From an uncultured Verrucomicrobiales bacterium (GTDB lineage: Bacteria > Verrucomicrobiota > Verrucomicrobiia > Verrucomicrobiales > DEV007), in contig CALCSP010000800.1 of NCBI GenBank assembly GCA_937893785.1, forward strand, positions 1 through 10,088: a DNA stretch of 10,088 bases. The letters run 5' to 3'. The notes beneath the pieces are model-generated. The model saw only the letters and a list, made by a program, of their open reading frames with translations, made no database searches and was not told where the DNA came from. Both the position numbers and the translations under genes were made by a program. Shown one piece after another: positions 1 to 6,583 of this stretch; position 1 is the stretch's first letter, and each line of letters begins with the position of its first letter.

Positions 1-949
1 GACCACCGGTTTCATATAGACCACCGGTTTCCTGAGAGTAGTCCACTTCTACCTGGAAGCCATGCACTGAGACTCCGCCTTTGACCTGCTTGCAACGAAA
101 ATAGAAACCGGAATCTCCACTAGTGACACGAAATTTTGCCCGGATAGTAAAATCCTTGAATGTTTTTTCTGAGAGGAGAATTCCATGCCTTGGCTCAGAC
201 TTGGGACTTTTCCCGAGAATTGCGCCATCAACTACCTGCCATGTTCCTCCAGGAAGAGGTTTCCAACCGGTAAGGCTCTTGCCGTCAAACAAGGGTTTCC
301 ATACGTGTTTTCCAAGATCCTTGATGCGGATGTTACGCCAACGGACCTCGTAGGGACCATCTTTTCTGTTGCCGATGCCGTGAACTTGAAGACCGATGAG
401 CCCAGAGGAGGTCATTGAGTCAATCAGGTCAGCAGCAGCTACTCCGTTCAGCCATGTTTTGATGGAGTCTCCAAAGGCATGCACGCGAATCTTGTTCCAT
501 GCTCCGGGCTTGAAGGCTTTACGTGCGGGTTCATTTTTCGATAGATCATTTAACCAGCCGCGGCGCGCTTCATCATAGATGCCGCCGGTCCACATTCGGT
601 TACGCTCGGTATCGGGGTCTATTTCCACCTGGTAGCCAAAGACACGGTTTTTGTCCTTGATTTGGCTACGGATTTGCACCCCGGAGTTGAGTCGGGGATC
701 AACCTTGAATTCATATTCAAGGATGAAATCTCCGTAGTCTTTTGTTGTGCAAAGAAATGAGTTCGGCGTTTTGGGTACCGTGCGGCCAACAATGCATCCG
801 TCCTCTACGGTATAGTTTGCCTTGCCTCCTTTTTGGGTCCAGCCATTGAGCGATTTCCCATCGAAGAGAGGGGTCCATGGCGGACTTTCAGCCTTGAGCG
901 AGTAGGTAAAAAAAATGGTGCTTAAGAACAACAGATGACTTTTTTGCAT
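1..949 (-). CDS. Secreted protein with two tandem DUF1080 (3-keto-disaccharide hydrolase) domains, 3' end cut by window edge
   Basis: The frame is open from the ATG at 949 to the left edge: 316 codons with no stop, so the C-terminus is missing. Residues 1-20 look like a signal peptide (hydrophobic LLFLSTIFF core, likely cut after SLKA). The first DUF1080 domain is about residues 26-211 and opens with PLFDGKSLNGW; it carries NSGVQIRS, GYQVEID and TGGIYDEARRGWL. The second starts at about 219 with PLFDGKSLTGW and carries GDSGFYFR and GFQVEVD before the sequence ends. The two copies share an entry motif and a core order, so they look like an internal duplication. DUF1080 is a concanavalin-like beta-sandwich family, numerous in Planctomycetota and Verrucomicrobiota and now linked to hydrolysis of 3-keto-glycosides; activity here is inferred. 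It is the last visible gene of the operon, 33 nt after the sulfatase. No strong Shine-Dalgarno sequence precedes the start. Confidence 0.88.
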   Translation of the reverse strand, partial: MQKSHLLFLSTIFFTYSLKAESPPWTPLFDGKSLNGWTQKGGKANYTVEDGCIVGRTVPKTPNSFLCTTKDYGDFILEYEFKVDPRLNSGVQIRSQIKDKNRVFGYQVEIDPDTERNRMWTGGIYDEARRGWLNDLSKNEPARKAFKPGAWNKIRVHAFGDSIKTWLNGVAAADLIDSMTSSGLIGLQVHGIGNRKDGPYEVRWRNIRIKDLGKHVWKPLFDGKSLTGWKPLPGGTWQVVDGAILGKSPKSEPRHGILLSEKTFKDFTIRAKFRVTSGDSGFYFRCKQVKGGVSVHGFQVEVDYSQETGGLYETGG

Positions 950-982
950 GGTTTATGATGTGTGATTTTTTTGAACCTAATT

Positions 983-2323
983 TTATCGTAGCGGCTTCAT
1001 GCCTTTTTCCCAGTTTGCAAGTTTCACTTTGAGTTTATGGCCATAGTTGTCCGGCAGGGCAAACAGATTTTTATTTTCTCCCGGATCATTTGCCAGATTA
1101 AAAAACCATTCATCTGTCTGTTTCCCTTCTTTGCGACGGAGATATTTTCGTGTTTGTTTTCCATCATGCTCTAAGACTGCCCACCAAGTGCGATCGCCTC
1201 TTTTGGCCCGCCAGTAAAGATCCCTTGGCGTCGGATCTAGGTTTTTTTCAGCATGCGCAATAATATCAATGCCATCGAGGTTGCGGGCGTTGACTTGAGT
1301 TCTTGTGATCCTTGCAAAGGATGTGGTGAGGTCAAAAGTGGCACCCACTTGGCTGCAAATGGTGCCTGGCCTAATTTTACCCGGCCATCTAGCAATTAGC
1401 GGTGCCCGGATACCGCCTTCAAAGAGACTGCCTTTGTAACCGCTCCACGGAAGGTTACTACCTGGTTTCATGGCGCCATGGTCAGAGGCAAAGATCACAA
1501 GGGTATTTTTTTCCAGTTTAAGGCTTTTGAGCCTTTGCAGAATTTTGCCAACTGCGAGATCGAGATCCTCAAGCATTGCCACATAGCTTCCACGGCTGCC
1601 TTCGGTCCAGTTTTCTTTGTTGAATTGCTTCTCTTTATCTGTAGGTGCTTGGAACGGGAAATGCGGCGTGGTAAAGGGAACATAGCAGAAAAAGGGGGAC
1701 TTCTGATTCTTGCTGATAAACTCTAGTGCTTCATCGAGGATCAGGTGGGTCATGTAGCCTTCCCTTGTTACCGGTTTGTCATTTCTGAAAAGTGCAGGCA
1801 GGGGTGAAAGTTCCCTGTGTGTGAAATAATCCACGTTGCCTCCCAGGCAGCCAAAGAACTCATCCCAACCATATTTCGTGGGGTTAAAGTGTGGTTCATA
1901 TCCCAGATGCCATTTACCAAAGATGCCTGTTCTGTATCCGGCTTTGATGAAAACCCCTGGGATGACGGTTTGGTTTACAGGTAATCCAAGTTGCGACTTT
2001 GCTGCAAGGCGAATGGCGTCATCATATCGGCCGACATTACCGGTGCCGATGGCGCACTCCATTCCGCCTGCAAACTGAGGATAGCGACCGGTCATGATCG
2101 ATGTTCGGGTGGGGGTGCATTCAGTGCCGTTGGCGTAGAAATTGGTATATTTCGCTCCTTGTTCAGCGAGCTTGTCGATGTTGGGAGTCCGGGCATCCGG
2201 ACATCCGTAACATGCAATGTCTCCAAAACCCAAGTCGTCGGCTAGGATAAAAATCACATTAGGTTTTTGCTCTGCGGCAAAGGCACCCGAAAGGGAGAGG
2301 ATCAAAAGAAGAATTTTTTTCAT
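983..2323 (-). CDS. Secreted type I (formylglycine-dependent) sulfatase
   Basis: This 446-residue protein has a signal peptide (MKKILLLILSLSGAFA, likely cut at 16) followed directly by the sulfatase entry motif PNVIFILADDLGFGD with metal-binding D29 and D30. The modification motif is C69-T-P-T-R with the following TSIMTGR. C69 should be converted to formylglycine by a sulfatase-maturing enzyme, which is not in this window. Other active-site elements are present: GKWHLG (K137, H139), TTPHFPF (H221), ASDHGA (D281, H282) and YKGSLFEGGIRAP (K297). The C-terminal part ends in the usual WFFNLANDPGENKNL stretch. Family S1 enzymes remove sulfate esters from carbohydrates; the substrate cannot be read from this sequence. 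The ATG is 8 nt after the GH81 stop, so the two are probably co-transcribed, suggesting that its substrate accompanies a beta-1,3-glucan. Length is at the short end for the family, with no sign of truncation. Confidence 0.95.
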   Translation of the reverse strand: MKKILLLILSLSGAFAAEQKPNVIFILADDLGFGDIACYGCPDARTPNIDKLAEQGAKYTNFYANGTECTPTRTSIMTGRYPQFAGGMECAIGTGNVGRYDDAIRLAAKSQLGLPVNQTVIPGVFIKAGYRTGIFGKWHLGYEPHFNPTKYGWDEFFGCLGGNVDYFTHRELSPLPALFRNDKPVTREGYMTHLILDEALEFISKNQKSPFFCYVPFTTPHFPFQAPTDKEKQFNKENWTEGSRGSYVAMLEDLDLAVGKILQRLKSLKLEKNTLVIFASDHGAMKPGSNLPWSGYKGSLFEGGIRAPLIARWPGKIRPGTICSQVGATFDLTTSFARITRTQVNARNLDGIDIIAHAEKNLDPTPRDLYWRAKRGDRTWWAVLEHDGKQTRKYLRRKEGKQTDEWFFNLANDPGENKNLFALPDNYGHKLKVKLANWEKGMKPLR

Positions 2324-2331
2324 GGAGGCAA

Positions 2332-4530
2332 TTATTTCACAGTGAATTGACCGGGCAGTGCCTGGAAGCTGACGCCATCGGAAAAGGTGACCTGTACAGG
2401 ATCGCGGCCACTAATGTAGACGACATGCCGGACTTTGCCGGATTTCGATCTGAATGTTGCTGAAATCGGGTGGTTGCATGTTACTTTTCTGTCGAGTTGT
2501 CCGAGTCGTCGCAGGTTTTCAATCCAGTGCCTGGCATTGGCGGGAAAGTTCCCCGAGTCCAGATTGGGTGATTTGCCCAGTGCGGTCCAGTCTCCAAGGG
2601 CTTTTTCCGCATCAACCAGAGCACGATAACTGATCATGATACTGGGCCATCCTTTCCATTTTCCACCGCTGGCAGCGAGGGTAAGGTCATGGTTAGCTCT
2701 GACAAATTCTGGATAGCGACCGAGGTAAAGAGAACCGCCATGTATTGGCAGCAGGTTAATACCGGTCTTGCAATGTGGGGCATCAGAAAACCATGTTTCG
2801 TAGGTGGATTTCCCTCCCCAGATCATGGCAATTGATGGGGCTTTCATGGCGTCCGGGTAATAGGTTCCGGTCACATCAAACCAGTAATCTTCAATGGTGG
2901 CCAATTCCGAGGAATAAAGATAGATGCCAAGGTCACGCATGGCCTTGTTATTAGTAAACTCACCGAGCAGGATCAAGCCGGTCCATGCACTCATGGCTTC
3001 AGATGAGGACTCCTGATTGTTGCCATCTGCAAACCGTGCATGGCCGGATGCCCAGCTGTGGCCGGCATAGGGGTCAAAGTTGCGCAGGAAGGGGAACTTT
3101 GGGTCGTTGCGTCGGGGACATGCGACATCATCGATAATTTCAGACATCATGGATCCCCATCGGGTTTCCTTCATCCAGGATGGATCGTTGCGTGCAATCT
3201 CTGCGGCAGCTCGGAAAAAATATCCGTAGTGGAAATGGTGATCATTAAGTTCCTTGGCGGATCCGTAACTGGGAGGAATTCCTATGAGAGATCCCCAGTT
3301 TGAGTCAAAGTAGAAATGCCTATCTCCATTGTTTCCATCGAAGGATAACCAGTCCTCAAGCTCATTCTTGATTCGCTGGATATATTTTTTTGACAGTTCA
3401 GGATGATTGCAAGTTGAGGCGATGGCGCTGCCTGATGCGAGGTTGCCAAGTGCCTTGCCGCCCCAGTAGGAATCTTTCGGTATGTCTTTTTTCTCTAACA
3501 GTCGGCGTAAATCGCCAGTGAGTCCCTCAACATCCAGAGGTAGGCAAGGCAGGACACCGGGGAAATCAAAAGCCACTTCAAAGCTTTTTCCGGCAAAAAG
3601 CTTCATTGGGCCGCGAATGCTTTGATAGCTGAGAGGCAGTAAATCTGCCGAGGTGCGACGCCATTGGTGGGGGTAGAGTGTGATAAGGGGCACAGAGCTA
3701 CTCCCATCTCTTGCCTCTGTGGAAAGAGTAAACGTGGCAATGGATCGGGAAGTATTTGAATCATAACGCCATTCAACTTTGGTTCCCGTTACATGAGCAT
3801 GTGCGTGTTGAGCAAACCGCTTGAGTGTCTCAGGTGTATTGTCTGGCAATAGTGCAACGGAAAGGAAGTGGCCTTCCTTGTTGGTGCGCGTCCAGGTTTT
3901 GCTGTTTGTGCCCTGCCACTGGATTTTTTTCGGGCAGAAAATGGCATAATGATTTCCCGTGATTGTTGTGATTGCCGTTATGCCTGCAGAACGGTGCCAG
4001 ATTTTCGGTGGTTGTTCGAAGTGCAATGCCGGAGCGCTGCCTTTTGCCTCGGCATATACAAAAGGAGAGCCGTGACCGTAGGTGCAGCGCACGAACCTGT
4101 CGTCACTGCCAAATCGGACGGTGAGAAACCAGTCGCTATGGCTTTCCACCCTTGCATCCATGAACTTCTCGGTGTCGGAAAGTCCTATAGTCAGATCACT
4201 GCCATTGGCAGGAATTGCGGAGATAACCCCTCGCTCGAAAGTGTTGAGGCTGGCGCCGGGATTAGCGATGCGCAGACCTTTGGCTTCACACTTGATGCCA
4301 AGCGGATGGGGGAAATGGTTCGACGAGAAGGGTTCCCAAAGGATTGAACTCCACCAATCATTGGTGGGAATCGGTCCTGTTGCCTTCGGGGTCCGGTAAT
4401 TCTTGGACGGTGGAGGAGTGAAGTCGCCTAGTTTTGCAGTGGTATAGGAACCTTGCCCCTTTTTTACTAGCTCAGCTTGAAGAGAGCAGAGTAGAACAAG
4501 TGTGAATAGAGAGAGGATAAAATACTTCAT
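2332..4530 (-). CDS. Secreted GH81 endo-beta-1,3-glucanase (laminarinase type)
   Basis: The protein has 732 residues, a usual length for a GH81 core without extra binding modules. Residues 1-19 form a signal peptide ending LCSLQA. The N-terminal beta-sandwich region includes PIPTNDWWSSILW (about 53-65), the family's entry signature. The alpha/alpha-barrel half holds YWGGKALGN (about 355), FYFDSNWGSLIGIPPSYGS (about 406-424), NDHHFHYGYF (429-438, with D430) and DGNNQESSSEAM (502-513, with E507 and E511). The Asp and the paired Glu motif match the acid and base regions of GH81. The family hydrolyses internal beta-1,3-glucosidic bonds by inversion, acting on laminarin, curdlan, paramylon or callose. 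The C-terminal ~50 residues (VTFSDGVSFQALPGQFTVK at the end) resemble a small beta domain. It sits 10 nt after the CNB gene and 8 nt before the sulfatase gene. Assignment rests on motifs read by eye, not a profile search. Confidence 0.9.
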   Translation of the reverse strand: MKYFILSLFTLVLLCSLQAELVKKGQGSYTTAKLGDFTPPPSKNYRTPKATGPIPTNDWWSSILWEPFSSNHFPHPLGIKCEAKGLRIANPGASLNTFERGVISAIPANGSDLTIGLSDTEKFMDARVESHSDWFLTVRFGSDDRFVRCTYGHGSPFVYAEAKGSAPALHFEQPPKIWHRSAGITAITTITGNHYAIFCPKKIQWQGTNSKTWTRTNKEGHFLSVALLPDNTPETLKRFAQHAHAHVTGTKVEWRYDSNTSRSIATFTLSTEARDGSSSVPLITLYPHQWRRTSADLLPLSYQSIRGPMKLFAGKSFEVAFDFPGVLPCLPLDVEGLTGDLRRLLEKKDIPKDSYWGGKALGNLASGSAIASTCNHPELSKKYIQRIKNELEDWLSFDGNNGDRHFYFDSNWGSLIGIPPSYGSAKELNDHHFHYGYFFRAAAEIARNDPSWMKETRWGSMMSEIIDDVACPRRNDPKFPFLRNFDPYAGHSWASGHARFADGNNQESSSEAMSAWTGLILLGEFTNNKAMRDLGIYLYSSELATIEDYWFDVTGTYYPDAMKAPSIAMIWGGKSTYETWFSDAPHCKTGINLLPIHGGSLYLGRYPEFVRANHDLTLAASGGKWKGWPSIMISYRALVDAEKALGDWTALGKSPNLDSGNFPANARHWIENLRRLGQLDRKVTCNHPISATFRSKSGKVRHVVYISGRDPVQVTFSDGVSFQALPGQFTVK

Positions 4531-4540
4531 GTCTGGGGTA

Positions 4541-4954
4541 TCAGGAAGTCAGGTAACGATCGAGTGAATCAATCAGGGACTTTTCCAGTAATGGATTTTC
4601 ATGTAAGACTTTTTTGAGCACTTTCGAATCAAGTTCCAGAAGCACTGATTCCTCAGCTGCACAAACAGATGCCATTCGCCGCCCACTACTCAGCGGAGAA
4701 ATTTCGCCAAATAGTTGTCCTTTGGATATATTCCCGAGGTAGGTCTGTTCCCCTGTCTGGCTGGTCGTCACCGTTGCTGATCCTGATGCCAGAATATAAA
4801 GCGTAATACCCGGATCACCTTCCCGGATAATAGAGAGTCCGGCCGGTATCCTTTTTTCCGTAAAGGCTTCACTAAGTTGACTGATTACTGCCTCTGGGGC
4901 ACTGCCAAGGGCAGTCGATTCGCGGAGCCAGTCACTGATCGTTTCTTGATTCAT
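4541..4954 (-). CDS. Stand-alone cyclic-nucleotide-binding (CNB/CRP-like) domain protein
   Basis: This 137-residue cytoplasmic protein has no signal peptide or membrane segment. It is essentially one CNB beta-roll. REGDPGITLYILASGSATV (44-62) is the usual beta-strand and turn pattern, and F82-G-E-I-S-P-L followed by R93-M-A-S-V is the phosphate-binding cassette. The Glu (E84) that contacts ribose and the Arg (R93) that contacts the cyclic phosphate are both present, so binding of cAMP, cGMP or another cyclic nucleotide is plausible. After the roll there is only a short helix (about 110-134). The helix-turn-helix of CRP/FNR regulators is absent, so it is not an obvious DNA-binding protein. It is the first gene of the four-gene operon, which suggests a sensing or partner role in its control; that is inference. 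The ATG at 4954 is chosen because a nearby upstream ATG is out of frame. No clear Shine-Dalgarno sequence is seen. Confidence 0.9.
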   Translation of the reverse strand: MNQETISDWLRESTALGSAPEAVISQLSEAFTEKRIPAGLSIIREGDPGITLYILASGSATVTTSQTGEQTYLGNISKGQLFGEISPLSSGRRMASVCAAEESVLLELDSKVLKKVLHENPLLEKSLIDSLDRYLTS

Positions 4955-5013
4955 GTTTCATGGGATTGTCGGGAAATAATACGTGAGTTGCCAGAAGTTC
5001 TTTCGTGGGGAAA

Positions 5014-5031
5014 GGCATTATTTTTAATGCC
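5014..5031. repeat. Perfect inverted repeat between the DUF1501 and CNB genes (operator or weak terminator)
   Basis: The arms GGCATTA and TAATGCC are perfectly complementary around a TTTT centre, giving an 18-bp palindrome with a 4-nt loop. It lies about 60 nt upstream of the CNB start and 96 nt after the DUF1501 stop. In the minus-strand direction only three T residues follow before a C-run, so it is a poor intrinsic terminator. A TATTAT hexamer at 4976-4981 (minus strand) could be a -10 element for the operon, but it has no convincing -35 partner. The palindrome would then be centred roughly 40 nt upstream of that hexamer, a position used by activators. The wider 172-nt spacer (4955-5126) shows nothing else clear. 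Confidence 0.45.
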
Positions 5032-5126
5032 ATGGCGGCATATTTCGCAGCCGGGTCAGATGGAATACCCCCGCGCCTGGTAAAGGTCACGCTTCTTTGG
5101 CGTAACTGTGCTGAAAAAAGCTGAAT

Positions 5127-6497
5127 TTAGCCGATGAGTTCTCGAATGGGCTGAATCCCCTGATCGACAAGGTAGTGTGGCCTGCCTGCTGCATCTTCCA
5201 CGGTTGCCGTATTGAGGTCGATCCCAATGTTGTGGTAGAGGGTGGCGAAGACTTCCTGAAACTTTACAGGGCGTTCAGATGGCTCCTCGCCTCTGGCGTC
5301 AGTGGCGCCGATGATCTGGCCGGTATTCATGCCTCCTCCTGCCAACAGGCAGAAGTTTGCCTTGGGCCAGTGATCCCGGCTGTTTTTGGCATTGATTTTC
5401 GGGGTTCTCCCGAACTCACCCCACATGACCACAGACACATCATTCTGTAGGCCTCGCTCATGCAGGTCGGTGATCAGTGCGCTGAGACCCTGATCAAGCA
5501 GTGGGAACTCCTCGCGCGAACGAGGAAAATTCATGCCGTCACCCCCGTGCCAGTCCCATCGGCTGTAATTCAGTGAGACGACTCTGGCACCGGCCTCGAC
5601 AAGGCGCCGAGCAACTAGAAAGTTGCGGATCATTTTGGGTGCCCCGTCACGCTGGTAGGTGGGATCATTGACTCCGTATCGATCAGCAACCTTAGGATCT
5701 TCCTTTGAAAGATCCAGGGCATTAGCAAGACCGCTGTCAGAGAGAATTTCAAGTGCTTGGCGATTGTAGGAGTCGAGCCCATCCATTTGGCCGGTTGCAT
5801 CGACGTCACGGCGCATAACGTCAATAGAATTGCGCAGGCTTTCCCTATCCATCATGCGTTCTAATGACATCCCCTGCAGGGTCATGCTTCTTGCCCGGGC
5901 GTTGGGATCCTTGGCGACCATTCCCATTGGGGCATGCTCGTGTCCGATGAATCCTGATGTTCCTGCCTCGCCCCAGGTGCGGTTCCCCGTCGGATACATC
6001 ATGGAGAGGTTGGCGGGAACTCCAGGGTTGGACCCCTGAACTTTTGAGACCCAGGATCCGAATGAAGGCCATCCACCTGCGGGGGAGGGGCTGTTTTTCT
6101 TGTGACCGGTCATGCACTGATAACAGTCATGAGCACCATCAGAATCAGCCAGAGATCGCACGATGGCATACTTGTCTGCAATTTTAGCAAGCTTCGGGAA
6201 GAGCTCGCAGATCTCCATGCCCGGAACATTTGTGGAAATAGGGCGGAACTCACCACGGATTTCTGAGGGAGCATCCGGTTTGAGGTCGAACATATCGAGG
6301 TGGGAAGGACCACCCGGCAGGTAAATATTGATGATCGCCTTGTGGGAGGAGCCGGTTTGGGCTTTGGCTTCAAGGGAAAGCAATTGGTTGAGAGAGAGTC
6401 CCCCGGCAGCCATGCCCCCGATTTTTAGGAAGTTGCGACGAGAATAACCATCGCAATGCGTTGGTGAATGATCGGTTTGTCCAAGCAGCTCAAGCAT
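5127..6497 (-). CDS. Tat-exported DUF1501 family protein
   Basis: From the ATG at 6497 the protein has 456 residues; a TTG at 6503 would add two (458), and the ATG is preferred. Near the N-terminus is a textbook twin-arginine motif, SRRNFLK, then a hydrophobic stretch (IGGMAAGGLSLNQLLSL) and an AKA cleavage site, so the folded protein should leave by the Tat route. Numbering from the ATG, DUF1501 landmarks are YLPGGPSHLDMFD (about 59-71), VRSLADSDGAHDCYQCMTGH (about 113-132), YSRWDWHGG (about 311-319) and VMWGEFGRTPKIN (about 357-369). Later come DHWPKANFCLLAGGGMNTGQIIGATD and VEDAAGRPHYLV. The family is abundant in Planctomycetota and Verrucomicrobiota and resembles the alkaline phosphatase/sulfatase fold; its reaction is not established. 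DUF1501 genes often sit next to DUF1549/DUF1553 cytochrome genes, but here the neighbours are argS (80 nt upstream) and the CNB operon (172 nt downstream). Length is normal. Confidence 0.92.
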   Translation of the reverse strand: MLELLGQTDHSPTHCDGYSRRNFLKIGGMAAGGLSLNQLLSLEAKAQTGSSHKAIINIYLPGGPSHLDMFDLKPDAPSEIRGEFRPISTNVPGMEICELFPKLAKIADKYAIVRSLADSDGAHDCYQCMTGHKKNSPSPAGGWPSFGSWVSKVQGSNPGVPANLSMMYPTGNRTWGEAGTSGFIGHEHAPMGMVAKDPNARARSMTLQGMSLERMMDRESLRNSIDVMRRDVDATGQMDGLDSYNRQALEILSDSGLANALDLSKEDPKVADRYGVNDPTYQRDGAPKMIRNFLVARRLVEAGARVVSLNYSRWDWHGGDGMNFPRSREEFPLLDQGLSALITDLHERGLQNDVSVVMWGEFGRTPKINAKNSRDHWPKANFCLLAGGGMNTGQIIGATDARGEEPSERPVKFQEVFATLYHNIGIDLNTATVEDAAGRPHYLVDQGIQPIRELIG

Positions 6498-6535
6498 AAT
6501 CAACTACCAGCAAAAGTCATTACTGAATACTTGAT

Positions 6536-6564
6536 ATCTTATGCGGTAGTAATCTGTTTGGCAA
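6536..6564 (-). promoter_or_regulatory. Candidate sigma70-type promoter for the DUF1501 gene
   Basis: On the minus strand a TTGCCA hexamer (6559-6564, 5 of 6 to consensus) is followed after exactly 17 nt by TAAGAT (6536-6541, 4 of 6). The predicted transcript start would be roughly 30-35 nt before the ATG at 6497. It lies in the 80-nt gap after the argS stop, so DUF1501 could be transcribed independently. Called by eye only. Confidence 0.4.
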
Positions 6565-6583
6565 TCATTGTTGTTGCCGAAAT

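Noticed and set aside
1..31. 13-bp direct repeat GACCACCGGTTTC, two copies 18 bp apart
   Set aside because: It encodes ETGG-LY-ETGG inside the second DUF1080 domain. The first domain has the matching TGGIYDEARRGW, so this is normal family sequence with repeated codons, not an expansion or mobile-element mark.
3868..4347. 159-codon plus-strand open frame
   Set aside because: It is antisense to a clear GH81 gene with strong motifs, and its translation shows no recognisable domain.
6498..6503. TTG at 6503 as the DUF1501 start
   Set aside because: An in-frame ATG two codons later is a more likely start, and no ribosome-binding site favours the TTG. The difference is only two residues.
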